A stretch of DNA of 64,000 nucleotides from JBKCUI01 sp052161625 (GTDB lineage Bacteria > Planctomycetota > Planctomycetia > Pirellulales > Pirellulaceae). Position 1 is the first letter of the stretch; every line of letters begins with the position of its first letter. Made by a program: the position numbers and the translations under genes. The notes beneath the pieces were generated by a model. It made no database searches. It was given only the letters and a program-made list of their open reading frames with translations, and had not been told where the DNA came from. The stretch lies in NCBI GenBank assembly GCA_052161625.1, contig CP197412.1, one strand, 5' to 3'. Of this stretch, positions 8,045-16,098 are shown one piece after another.

Positions 8045-9133
8045 CTACAACAACCCAAGAGCATTAAACGGAAGCTGGACGTGCATTGGGATTTCTAACC
8101 AGCATACACCGCCGGAGTGTTTACCGAATCGATCGAGCAAGGCAGGCCGTTTTACCGGTTGCTTGTTCCCATCTACGATTGGTATCTTTCTCGCATTGTA
8201 TCCGCTCCCTGGATTATCAACACGAATTGAAGTAACTGAGCCGTTGGAAATGAATGCGGTTGCCGCTGCGCCACTACCACCCGTTGACGTGATGACAACA
8301 GAAGGAGGATTCACATATCCCGTCCCACCGTTAACAACAGCAATTCCAACGATCTTTCCTTTAACCACCGAAGCGACAGCCAAGGCACCCGAACCGTCTT
8401 CGTCGGTTATTGTCACCTCTACATCTGAATCCAATTCATAGTAGCCTTCGTGGCGAATCCGAGCATACCAAGCCTTCGCTGGAATCGTTCGGTAAGGATA
8501 CCGAAACCTGATTCGTGCGTTCACTTGCCAATACCCAAGGCCACCTTCTGCCGGATCGCGTTGAATTAGCTTCGCGTTAAGTCCATCGATCTTAGCCGTA
8601 CCGGGAGGCCAGCCGAAGAACCAATCAGAGTTGACCGCCTGGCGGTAGGCTCCTTGGACGTAAGAATTCCAATAAGTAAAGTTTCGAGTGACGTTCAAAA
8701 CCTGATCGGATATTTCCCGCTGAACACCATTTAAAGGCTCTCCGCATGCGTTCACAATTGGATTGTCGTAAATGTCTACATCGGTAGGGACATTCTGGGT
8801 AATGTCAGTAAGTTCGATTTCCGGATCTGAGAATATCCCCGTCCCAGGTTCACCGATTCCATATTCACCTTCGTAGGTGACAATGACTTCCGAGAGAATG
8901 GGACCTTGGGGAGTCCTGCGAACTCGAATTACATAAGCCGTTGGCATCTCGGAGAATGAATCTCCCCGCCGGGGTACTCCTGGAGCGCTAAGGATTTCAT
9001 ACTCGGTTGCGTCCGTGGAATGGACAATTTGATAACCTTCAGTGAATTGTGCTGTTGTTCGTTGCGAGTTAGCTTGACCTTCTAACGAAGATCCTGCTTT
9101 CGACCACATGCGGTTTACGGATTCGATAGTCAA
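8045..9133 (-). CDS. Phage-type structural or virion-associated protein (hypothetical)
   Basis: 362 residues. The C-terminal third contains the pattern GGTGYVNPPSVVIT, GGSGAAATAFISNG, TSIRVDNPGSGY, a repeat style common in phage tail and virion proteins. The N-terminal part has no recognised domain. It is the last gene of the minus-strand set, downstream of the tape measure-like gene, where distal tail or receptor-interacting proteins usually lie. A tail-associated role is inference from context and repeats. Confidence 0.6.
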   Translation of the reverse strand: MTIESVNRMWSKAGSSLEGQANSQRTTAQFTEGYQIVHSTDATEYEILSAPGVPRRGDSFSEMPTAYVIRVRRTPQGPILSEVIVTYEGEYGIGEPGTGIFSDPEIELTDITQNVPTDVDIYDNPIVNACGEPLNGVQREISDQVLNVTRNFTYWNSYVQGAYRQAVNSDWFFGWPPGTAKIDGLNAKLIQRDPAEGGLGYWQVNARIRFRYPYRTIPAKAWYARIRHEGYYELDSDVEVTITDEDGSGALAVASVVKGKIVGIAVVNGGTGYVNPPSVVITSTGGSGAAATAFISNGSVTSIRVDNPGSGYNARKIPIVDGNKQPVKRPALLDRFGKHSGGVCWLEIPMHVQLPFNALGLL

Positions 9134-9207
9134 TTGAATTCATCTTTCCTTCCCCGATCGATGAGTTAGTGAAAACGAAAAAGAGCAATGGCTCCCAATA
9201 GATTAAG

Positions 9208-9245
9208 ACTCTCGGGCGTAGTGGCCAGCTAGCGCGAGAGTTTTT
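9208..9245 (+). terminator. Hairpin with T-run, plus-strand orientation
   Basis: ACTCTCG (9208-9214) pairs with CGAGAGT (9235-9241) and is followed by TTTTT. The right arm includes a reverse copy of the 12-bp element motif CTCGCGCTAGCT (9227-9238). No plus-strand gene lies directly upstream, so it may stop readthrough from the left end, or it may be a binding site rather than a terminator. Confidence 0.4.
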
Positions 9246-9266
9246 GGATGACCTGGAGGAGAAGGG

Positions 9267-10814
9267 TTATTTGGTGCCGACAAAAACCAGCCCTTTGCCT
9301 AACCCGTTCTTAATTGCGCCATCTATGCTCTTTAGCGTTGTGAGTTGTTCATTTGCGACTCTGAACATTGGATCCTCGGTCGCTCCCCGAATCATGATTC
9401 GAGACTCCAAAGCCTGAATGCTCTTTATTTCACTTGGCATTCCTCCTTTGAAATTTGGTTTGAGATCGACTTTCGCTTCGAATGGGTTTTCGTTCATTAC
9501 CTTGTGCAACCAGTCGATCCGCTCGTTAAGCTTCGAATTGAATTCTCCGAAAAGGTCCTGCGAAGTTCCGTCTAACACTTCCTTCAGATTCTTTTCGATT
9601 TCGGAGATCTGGAGTTCTGGAGCGATAAACGCCTCGGTTGCAGGCTCCATTCCTTCTAGGAATTTCTTCGCACCTGCTTTGCCGACTTCAAGCATGAGTT
9701 CCCCGTATGCTTGCGGAGAGAAACCGCTAAGAATGTAATCCCATGTTGCGGCGGCGACGTCTCCAATATTCTCGAAAACACCAGCGGTAAATACTCCGAT
9801 GTCCTTCATGATGTTGGTGAATTGCTCTGAGAACCAATTCAGTAAAGATGGAATGAAGTCTACGAAGAGATACTCCCATCCGCTTCGGGACTGCTCCAAA
9901 GGAAGCAACAAAGCGGCGCCGATCATCTCTGCGGTTTTGCTGAGGTTGGTAATCGCAACTTCAGCCAAGGTGAAACTTGCGACGATCGCTTCGGCCACCT
10001 GAGCTGATGCAGAGGAAACAGATTCCCCCATGCCTCCAAAAGTATCTTCGAAGTCTCTGATCGCCGGAGTGAAAGCCTGCGTTAGAAGTTCTGCGGCGAC
10101 CGCGATCCCATCGTAAGCCAATTCGCGAATGGGGTTAATCATGGCGCCGATCGTTTCGTAAAGCTCGTTAAGCTCTACGTTCATTCGATCGAAGACCGCG
10201 ACCGAATCACCCGCCGTTTTCTTCTTTTGCTCCAGCCCCTGCGATGCCAAGCGAGTCACGGCCGCGAGCTTCTCTTCACTCGACACAAGCGAATCGATGT
10301 TAGGAATAAGTCCTTCAAAGGCTTCAAAGCTTCCTCGAGTTGCTTGGCGGGCTCGGTTCATCGCCTCGGTCACCGAAACGTCCATCGCCTCGGCGAGTCC
10401 AATAGCGGCTTTCGTTATCTCTCCGATTTGATCTCCCGCGAATCCTTTTCCTCTCGCCTCACGCATCCATCCAAGAATTGATTTTTCATCAATGTTCGTT
10501 CCCGATTCGATCGTATCGGCAAGCTGAATCAAAGACGCGTCAAGCTTCTTCGCTGCTTTCTCGATTTCTACAAATTCGGTTATCGAGTCACCGAGAATAC
10601 TCCCGGCCGCGGTGGCTCCTTTAAGCACCCCATAGGCTGCAGCAAGAGACGCGGCGACAGCACCGAGCCCCACCATGGAGACTTCTAGCTTCTGGCTCTT
10701 TGTGGTCGTCTCGCCGATGCTCTCGCTGAGAATGTTGAGCTCGGAGCCTAGCTTCCGGAGAACCTCGGTTGCTGTGTCATTCGCTGCGATATCAAACTCA
10801 AGATCGTCATCCAT
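9267..10814 (-). CDS. Phage tail tape measure-like protein
   Basis: 515 residues, dominated by predicted helices. It has a hydrophobic Ala/Gly-rich stretch near the N-terminus (VGLGAVAASLAAAYGVLKGA) and a TP901-like region with repeated Ala/Glu helices (EITKAAIGLAEAMDVSVTEA, then RARQATRGSFEAFEGLIP). More hydrophobic segments lie mid-protein. Tape measure proteins set tail length and occupy the tail lumen. It is short for that role, which would imply a short tail or a reduced gene. It lies between an HTH gene and the 362-residue virion-like protein. A clear tail tube or sheath gene is not visible nearby. Confidence 0.68.
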   Translation of the reverse strand: MDDDLEFDIAANDTATEVLRKLGSELNILSESIGETTTKSQKLEVSMVGLGAVAASLAAAYGVLKGATAAGSILGDSITEFVEIEKAAKKLDASLIQLADTIESGTNIDEKSILGWMREARGKGFAGDQIGEITKAAIGLAEAMDVSVTEAMNRARQATRGSFEAFEGLIPNIDSLVSSEEKLAAVTRLASQGLEQKKKTAGDSVAVFDRMNVELNELYETIGAMINPIRELAYDGIAVAAELLTQAFTPAIRDFEDTFGGMGESVSSASAQVAEAIVASFTLAEVAITNLSKTAEMIGAALLLPLEQSRSGWEYLFVDFIPSLLNWFSEQFTNIMKDIGVFTAGVFENIGDVAAATWDYILSGFSPQAYGELMLEVGKAGAKKFLEGMEPATEAFIAPELQISEIEKNLKEVLDGTSQDLFGEFNSKLNERIDWLHKVMNENPFEAKVDLKPNFKGGMPSEIKSIQALESRIMIRGATEDPMFRVANEQLTTLKSIDGAIKNGLGKGLVFVGTK

Positions 10815-10905
10815 TTTGTTCGCGTACTTTCCATTTTTGATTTTGTGTTGTGAAGTTTTAAGGAGTGGCCGCTCCTGACGATGTTTCCCCTGATGTCTCT
10901 AGCTA

Positions 10906-11121
10906 TCAAGCGTAGTGGGTGGGAGAACCCTGGAGGGGAGAACGACGAATGCAGACATGCTCCCGGATGAGGTTCTGAAGATCCGACTCACGGAACCTCA
11001 CCGATCGATCGATTCGAACAACCGGCAAGCGGCCTTCGTCAACAAGCTGAGAGACCTTTCGGGGAGACAAGCCGACAAGCTGGGCGGCTTCCTGAGTGTT
11101 GAGCAAGAGTCTATTTTCCAT
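10906..11121 (-). CDS. Excisionase-like helix-turn-helix protein
   Basis: 71 residues reading LLNTQEAAQLVGLSPRKVSQ, then VDEGRLPVVRIDRSVRF. This is the winged HTH_17/MerR-like fold found in excisionases and small regulators. ATG 11121 is chosen; the frame continues to 11199, but the extra 26 residues are not conserved-looking. It lies inside the minus-strand structural set between the tape measure-like gene and the DUF2190 gene, an unusual place for a regulator. Confidence 0.7.
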   Translation of the reverse strand: MENRLLLNTQEAAQLVGLSPRKVSQLVDEGRLPVVRIDRSVRFRESDLQNLIREHVCIRRSPLQGSPTHYA

Positions 11122-11213
11122 GGTCTGAATTCCCTTCGGTGGTTGAATTGAAAAAGGGCCTCGGAAGATCCCGAAGCCCTGCAGAAGTTCAAGCGACAAA
11201 CAAGGCTTCGAAA

Positions 11214-11600
11214 CTATTCCGGAACGGCGGTATCACCGTGCGTGCTGTAAAGCACTTCGAATACGCTCCCATCGCCGATAGCTTCCTCCATTGCGGTACC
11301 GACAATGAAGGCCGTTGCTTGTGCTGTGTCTTGCACCTTTCCATCGGTTTCGGTGTAAACCGTGGCGCCCGCTGCGATCTGTTCCGATGCGATCATCTTA
11401 TGGGTCCCGGATCCCGTCCGAAGTTTCACCGTAATGAATTCACCGGCCGCGAAAGTCGATCGGGTTGCGGTCCCAATGTCTTTTTCTGCGAGTCCTGCGA
11501 TTGTCACCCGGCTATCGCTATCAAGTTTCACGCGAGAATAAATGGGGATCGCTTCATCGCAAACGAAGGTTTTTGTGTTTCCGTCAACGTACTGGCTCAT
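11214..11600 (-). CDS. DUF2190-type capsid decoration-like protein
   Basis: 128 residues. The order FVCDEAIPIYSRVKLDSDSR, then IGTATRSTFAAGEFITVKL, then ASEQIAAGATVYTETDGKV matches small beta-rich DUF2190/capsid cement proteins of tailed phages, which bind the outer capsid surface. A ribosome binding site AAAGGAA precedes ATG 11600. Such genes normally sit beside a major capsid gene. None is recognisable here, so the protein might decorate a helper phage capsid, or the element may be degraded. Confidence 0.72.
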   Translation of the reverse strand: MSQYVDGNTKTFVCDEAIPIYSRVKLDSDSRVTIAGLAEKDIGTATRSTFAAGEFITVKLRTGSGTHKMIASEQIAAGATVYTETDGKVQDTAQATAFIVGTAMEEAIGDGSVFEVLYSTHGDTAVPE

Positions 11601-11648
11601 CGAAATTCCTTTCTAAGAGAGCAAGAATAAGAGAACGAGAGGGAGCGA

Positions 11649-12023
11649 CTACCGGTAGCGGCGCCGACTGTTCGCGGCACGAAGACGGTTCGCCGATCGA
11701 ACCAGGCGAGCACGAAGGCCGGGATTGTTGCGATTCGCCCGCGAGGTAGCCTTCAAGCGATCACCCCCGCATACTTTCATCTCCCTTTGGATCGCGGATT
11801 CCCAAGCCGACTTGGCGTCCTCAAGCTCCTCTTCGGGGTCCTCGGTCTCCTCGGAGAGCTCCCCGTCTTCTTCGTCCTCCTCCAGTACCTTGGAAGGCTT
11901 TACGCTCTTGGAGGAATACAGGCCTCGAGCTTCATAACTTGCGATCTTCGCCTCGAGCTCAGCAATTCTTTTGGTCTTCGCGGGATCGAGCTGCGAACTA
12001 GGAACAGATTTCAAACGAGACAT
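11649..12023 (-). CDS. Hypothetical charged protein, possible scaffold-like
   Basis: 124 residues. There is a short N-terminal coiled-coil stretch (KRIAELEAKIASYEARG), an acidic middle (EEDEEDGELSEETEDPEEEL) and a very basic C-terminus (SRRRYR at the end). No family recognised. It is upstream of the DUF2190 gene on the same strand. An acidic/coiled-coil protein at this place could be a scaffold or head-completion factor, but nothing in the sequence proves it. Confidence 0.55.
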   Translation of the reverse strand: MSRLKSVPSSQLDPAKTKRIAELEAKIASYEARGLYSSKSVKPSKVLEEDEEDGELSEETEDPEEELEDAKSAWESAIQREMKVCGGDRLKATSRANRNNPGLRARLVRSANRLRAANSRRRYR

Positions 12024-12491
12024 AGGGGCAGTACCCTTTCGGAATGAATGGAAATGAATAAAAGAGAATCGAATGCTTTATTATTGCACTGAGTTGCACT
12101 AAGGAAATGCATGCGAAAAGACAAGGGGCGAGGAAATTAAGAGGAGGGGTTTCCAAAAGGTCGTGGGTCCCTTCTGAGGTTCGAAAAAACCTGCGGTCAA
12201 AAAATCTCGACTCTCGCCGAACTATTTAGCTTTCTAATTCTGCGAGGAGGTAAATAAGTCGGACAGATTCGCGATTTTCCGACCGCACAATTTTCGAATA
12301 GCGAAAAGGGACCCAAGGAATTTTTGAATTCTCGATTTCGGAAATTTCGATCGCTCAGAAATTTTCGATTCACGAATTTTCAATTTCTGATTTTTGGAAA
12401 CGAAAAAACCGAGCTCCTGAATTTTCCGAAACTCGGTTTCGAGATTTTCAATTCTGATTTCGTCGCGCAGAAATTCGCGACAGCACAATTT
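12024..12491. promoter_or_regulatory. AT-rich intergenic region with many short GAATTTTC/GAAATTTC-like repeats
   Basis: About 470 bases without a convincing gene. From 12310 to 12490 the sequence is rich in short inverted and direct motifs of the type AATTTTC/GAAAATT and AATTTC/GAAATT, very unlike neighbouring DNA. A second such block is at 13030-13220, and the two flank the small minus-strand gene at 12492-12812. Likely regulatory or replicative; the function is not shown. An open frame at 12234-12488 is judged to be an artefact of this low-complexity DNA. Confidence 0.5.
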
Positions 12492-12812
12492 TTAGAAATC
12501 GATTTCTTCGGTGGCCGCTGATCGTCTCGCCGAATTCGCCCTCGAGTTGAACTTCTCTTGGAGGTCATGTTCTCCAATTTGCTCCAAAAGCCACTGGATG
12601 CCGTGGTAGGGAGTCGCGACCGTCTTGCCGTTACGAAGAGTCGCGTGTCGCAAATTCAATCCGTGGAAGATCCTGTAGAGAGCATCGAGTTGATTTGGAT
12701 CAAATTTCAAACTCACGTTTTTGGATTTGTAGCCGGGCATTTCTCCGACCACCAAAGGGAGATCGATCGAAACCGTTTTGACCGAAACCCGAATTTCCGT
12801 TCCGTCCTGCAT
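12492..12812 (-). CDS. Hypothetical protein, first gene of the minus-strand arm
   Basis: 106 residues from ATG 12812, preceded by a GAGGAG-type ribosome binding site. The frame is open further upstream, but that part is Arg-rich and unlikely to be coding. It reads IRVSVKTVSIDLPLVVGEMP, then SLKFDPNQLDALYRIFHGL, then HGIQWLLEQIGE. No family recognised. It lies beside the AT-rich palindromic region and heads the leftward arm, so an early regulatory or replication role is possible but unproven. Confidence 0.6.
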   Translation of the reverse strand: MQDGTEIRVSVKTVSIDLPLVVGEMPGYKSKNVSLKFDPNQLDALYRIFHGLNLRHATLRNGKTVATPYHGIQWLLEQIGEHDLQEKFNSRANSARRSAATEEIDF

Positions 12813-13029
12813 GGCAATTGCTCCTCTGTTCCTTGGTTTAACTTCCAGCACACTTCCCCGACGCCGCCCAGCAATGTTCCCCAATGCTCCTCGGCGTTTC
12901 TCCCTGACGCTCCCGACCGCGAATTGTAGCGACATACGCGAAGGAGTCGAATTTAATGATCGAGAAAGAAGGAGCGGGCGCAACTGGCGAGCGGGAGGAA
13001 AAAGGATCCTGGGGGGAAGGGCTCTCGGC

Positions 13030-13220
13030 TGATCGAAAATTTTGAAATTTTGCCGATGCGAAATTTTTTCGCGTTTCAGAAATCAGAAATTCTAAAAATT
13101 TCCCCCTGCGTTGCTCTCTTATATTCTTATATATAGCAACGTAGGGGGAAATTTTCGAAAAACTTGATTTTGAAAATCGATTTTCAATTTTCAGAATTCA
13201 AAAATTCAATTTTTGGGATC
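13030..13220. promoter_or_regulatory. AT-rich palindromic region with 21-bp-arm cruciform (candidate origin or control region)
   Basis: The left arm 13095-13115 ends CCCCCTGCGTTGCT; the right arm 13135-13155 begins AGCAACGTAGGGGG. They pair over 21 bases with one G-T, leaving a 19-base AT-rich loop (CTCTTATATTCTTATATAT, 13116-13134). Flanking DNA is full of GAAATTT/AAATTTC-type repeats. The position between divergent arms suits an origin or a bidirectional control region. The remainder to 13520 holds one CTCGCGCTAGCT copy (13265-13276) and no gene that I can support. Confidence 0.5.
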
Positions 13221-13520
13221 GGGTTCGACCGAATGCCCCTCCTTCCAGGGACGTCTTCCCACCTCTCGCGCTAGCTAGTCGCTCCAGCTAGTCACCCATT
13301 ACCCACCGACCGAGCCGGAGGACTGCGCCCGAATAGTCTCGGTTTTCGGGTTTATCTCTGTTGACCGACGTTTCCCGCTCCTGGAGAATCTGGATACCCT
13401 CGGGCGACGGTTCGAGGGTTTGAAGGTAGCCGGCTGATCCCCGGCGCGCGAGTTCCACCGGGAATCTGTTCCTTGGGTCCCCGGTGGCGCTCGGCCTCTT
13501 CACCAACAAGGAACAATCTG

Positions 13521-14531
13521 ATGAATCATCCCGTACATCCGGAGGCGGTTGCCGACCTCCAGGAGCTACTTGCACTTTGTTCGCTGAAGTTCGATCGTCT
13601 TGCTTCGCAGGAGATGGACACTCTCGGCTTTGTATCTTGCTGCGAGGAGTTAGAGAGTCTTCTTCTGAATGCTTCTCGCCTTAAAGCTTTTCCGGATGAT
13701 ATCACCCTTGCATTCAGGCGAGCTTACGGATACAGCGAGAAGCCGGGATCCTTTTCGGTGAACTTGAATTTTCGATTCGGAGTAGTCGAAAGTTTAGTTG
13801 GGTATTCACGGTGGAAGCATTCCCTCATAGACGAAGAGAATTATTTCTCGGGAAAGCTTTGGATTCTCACCGCTGGAACGATCGCCGAAACTTCGATCGG
13901 CAAGCGATTCGAGGCGATCTGTGAATCATCGGAAGGGGCTGGGTTCGACGAAGACGCGGAGGACCTGCGAGCATGGCCGGAAGTTTGCCGGCGGTACGCT
14001 CTTGCTGCTATGCTCCTGGGGCGATGTCTTTTGGGCAGTCCGTCACGCGGTCCCGATCCCCTTTTCCTTACGCGAGCTGGCAAACTGCTTGAGAATCAAG
14101 ACAGTGCGAAAGCCGATGCGGTCGATTTGAAAAGTGATACCGCGAAGAGCTGCAATCATTTGCCGGAGCATGCACCGGATAAAGATGCTGGCGATGATTC
14201 ATCGAGAGATTCATCCCTCAAGGGGATGGATTATTTCCGCGAGCACATGGAGAAAGACGCTTCGCAGGTTTGCGTTTTGTATTTCGTCGGCGTGCGAGGA
14301 ATGCTGATAGGCAAGGCTATCGATGCGATGCTTGAGCATTACCCGAATAGCAAGTACAGGATTTGGAGGAGTCCTCATTCTGGCACACCATGGAACCATG
14401 CCTTCGGAACGAAGTTTACAGAAACGTGCAAGAACAATGGGGTGCTAGTCAAGATCGGCGGTAAACGTTGGGCTGCTTGTGATTCCTTGCTCCCGACGTT
14501 GATGGAGATCGCGAAATCCAAAGGTTGGTAG
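13521..14531 (+). CDS. Hypothetical protein of mobile element
   Basis: 336 residues from ATG 13521, with AAGGAA ten bases upstream. No family recognised. The N-terminal half is helical; residues about 205-245 form a charged linker (Asp/Ser/Lys rich). The C-terminal 90 residues form a compact unit, from FREHMEKDASQVCVLYFVGV to TLMEIAKSKGW. The gene opens the rightward arm of the element and ends just before a perfect palindromic terminator. Confidence 0.62.
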   Translation: MNHPVHPEAVADLQELLALCSLKFDRLASQEMDTLGFVSCCEELESLLLNASRLKAFPDDITLAFRRAYGYSEKPGSFSVNLNFRFGVVESLVGYSRWKHSLIDEENYFSGKLWILTAGTIAETSIGKRFEAICESSEGAGFDEDAEDLRAWPEVCRRYALAAMLLGRCLLGSPSRGPDPLFLTRAGKLLENQDSAKADAVDLKSDTAKSCNHLPEHAPDKDAGDDSSRDSSLKGMDYFREHMEKDASQVCVLYFVGVRGMLIGKAIDAMLEHYPNSKYRIWRSPHSGTPWNHAFGTKFTETCKNNGVLVKIGGKRWAACDSLLPTLMEIAKSKGW

Positions 14532-14547
14532 TCCCCGAAAAGCCGAG

Positions 14548-14567
14548 AAATCCCTACGTAGGGATTT
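14548..14567 (+). terminator. Palindromic intrinsic terminator after the 13521-14531 gene
   Basis: AAATCCCTACGTAGGGATTT forms a perfect hairpin with an ACGT loop. It is followed by TGTTTG and lies 16 bases after the stop. Confidence 0.6.
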
Positions 14568-14671
14568 TGTTTGACGTGTTTTCCTTGCGAGTGTATTCGA
14601 TTCTCTAAAATTTTTGCTCTTGAATCCTCGGTGTTTTTGTTGGTCAAAAAGACGCTCGAGGAACTTTGTTT

Positions 14672-14706
14672 GATAAAAAAATCCCGATGTTCTTTCGGCG
14701 GGATTT
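14672..14706 (-). terminator. Intrinsic terminator, minus-strand oriented, possibly bidirectional
   Basis: AAATCCCG (14679-14686) pairs with CGGGATTT (14699-14706). The A-run at 14674-14681 lies on the left, so the U-tract is best on a leftward transcript. The right side (CTCTTTCT) is weakly T-rich. No minus-strand gene is annotated immediately to the right. Confidence 0.5.
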
Positions 14707-14757
14707 CTCTTTCTACATTTCTCTTCGTTGCGTTGACCAGCACAAGGAGAAATAAAT

Positions 14758-14982
14758 ATGGCACAAGACAAAAAAACCGATCGCAAGAGTCTTTTGACTG
14801 CTCGAGACGTTGCTGAGCGACTCCAGGTAAATCCCAGAACCGTCCACAATTGGAAGGATCGCGGAATGCTCCCGTATGTCAGACTTTCGAGCCGGGTAAT
14901 TCGATTTGATACTGATGTTGTCGATGAGTTTGCCGAGTCGAATTCGATCGGTCTTCAACACGAAGAGCCGGCACACGTTTAA
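14758..14982 (+). CDS. AlpA/excisionase-like helix-turn-helix regulator
   Basis: 74 residues with SLLTARDVAERLQVNPRTVH, then NWKDRGMLPYVRLSSRVIRF, the winged HTH_17 fold of AlpA and excisionase proteins. A strong AAGGAG lies just upstream of ATG 14758. In satellites and integrative elements such proteins control excision or activate integrase/early genes. It comes just before the replication-type genes, as alpA does in phage-inducible islands. Confidence 0.75.
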   Translation: MAQDKKTDRKSLLTARDVAERLQVNPRTVHNWKDRGMLPYVRLSSRVIRFDTDVVDEFAESNSIGLQHEEPAHV

Positions 14983-15119
14983 CACACTGGATCGCCGGTA
15001 GCGTCTTCGATCGATTCTCAGCGCTCAGCGTTGCCGGCGGTCCTCTTTCATACTTTCACGCATCACACGGGCGCCGGTACCCCTGCGATGTCACCTTCTT
15101 ACCGGATGGAGTCTTTGTT

Positions 15120-15965
15120 ATGTCAGAAGGTATTTATTCGGCTGTTGACTATCTCGCAGCAAAAAAAGCGAACATCAAGAAAGGCAAAGCTTTCGACCTC
15201 TTTTCCGTTGCAAGCGAAGTTGCTGCGAAGAATCGCGAAGTTGATGAACAACTCATCAAGACACTTGAAGCCGAAGGGATCGGAGCATCGGAATTTGATG
15301 CGACGGTTAGGGATTTTGTGAAGCTACCGGCCTTGAAGGCTGCTTCTGCTGATGGAGATAGATCGATTGAGCCCGTTTTGGAACGACTGTTAAATCGGCT
15401 GGATCCAGCTTATCAACAACTCGCTAGAACCAGGGATTCGCTTGGCAAGCACTCTTCCGACCATAAGACGCGGCTTAACGCATTATCGATCGAGATTGCC
15501 CAACTCGAAAACAGACTCAAACTGGCGAGCGATTCGAATAACCACGAATACTTTCAAAAGAAGGTGGACGAGTTGAAAGGAAAGATGCTTCGGCAAAAAC
15601 GCGAAGCTGCAGTCGCGGAGATCCTTTTCCTTCAAGCTCGCGATAACTGCCTGCTTTTCATGCGGGGACAACCGCTAGTGGAACTGCCTGGGGTCGAGCG
15701 AGCGCTCTTCAGTCATATCGAAAATGAGATCGCCGACAATGAAAAGGCGAATGAACAGCATGGCGAAACAATCGCGATGCGAACTAGACAACTGCGAGAG
15801 ATCGATTTCGAAAAGATGGATCCAAGCGTATCGGAGAACTCGCAAAGGACCTACTCGGAAGAGATAGCACGCAAAAAGCTTTTCATTGAACGAAACAAAG
15901 CTTTGAATGCGAAGTTGAAAGCCTGGCTCACTGAAATTCAACCGGCTGAGATGGCCGTGCTGTAG
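15120..15965 (+). CDS. Hypothetical coiled-coil protein of mobile element
   Basis: 281 residues, almost entirely predicted helical, with heptad-rich stretches (RLNALSIEIAQLENRLKLAS and the region of SEEIARKKLFIERNKALNAK). No enzyme motif recognised. ATG 15120 follows a weak GGAG. It lies between the AlpA-like regulator and the primase-like gene and ends before a strong inverted repeat. A scaffold, replication accessory or structural role are all possible. Confidence 0.6.
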   Translation: MSEGIYSAVDYLAAKKANIKKGKAFDLFSVASEVAAKNREVDEQLIKTLEAEGIGASEFDATVRDFVKLPALKAASADGDRSIEPVLERLLNRLDPAYQQLARTRDSLGKHSSDHKTRLNALSIEIAQLENRLKLASDSNNHEYFQKKVDELKGKMLRQKREAAVAEILFLQARDNCLLFMRGQPLVELPGVERALFSHIENEIADNEKANEQHGETIAMRTRQLREIDFEKMDPSVSENSQRTYSEEIARKKLFIERNKALNAKLKAWLTEIQPAEMAVL

Positions 15966-16013
15966 TTCCGTTATCGCCCGAATTCAATAATCGTTTTGCG
16001 TTCGCATTGGACG

Positions 16014-16052
16014 TAAAAAAACCCGCGATCGAGTTGGGGAACCGATCGCGGG
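16014..16052 (-). terminator. Strong intrinsic terminator, minus-strand oriented
   Basis: CCCGCGATCG (16022-16031) pairs perfectly with CGATCGCGGG (16043-16052). The adjacent A-run at 16015-16021 gives a U-tract only on a leftward transcript. It sits between two plus-strand genes. Either it blocks antisense transcription from the replication gene, or it also serves the plus strand through stem strength alone. Confidence 0.6.
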
Positions 16053-16098
16053 TTGCAACAAAGAGGAGCTCACCAAAAGCCATGAACATTATAGCACC

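Noticed and set aside
12234..12488. 84-residue minus-strand frame
   Set aside because: It lies wholly within AT-rich micro-repeat DNA, lacks a good start and has a Lys/Ser/Arg-biased, low-complexity translation.
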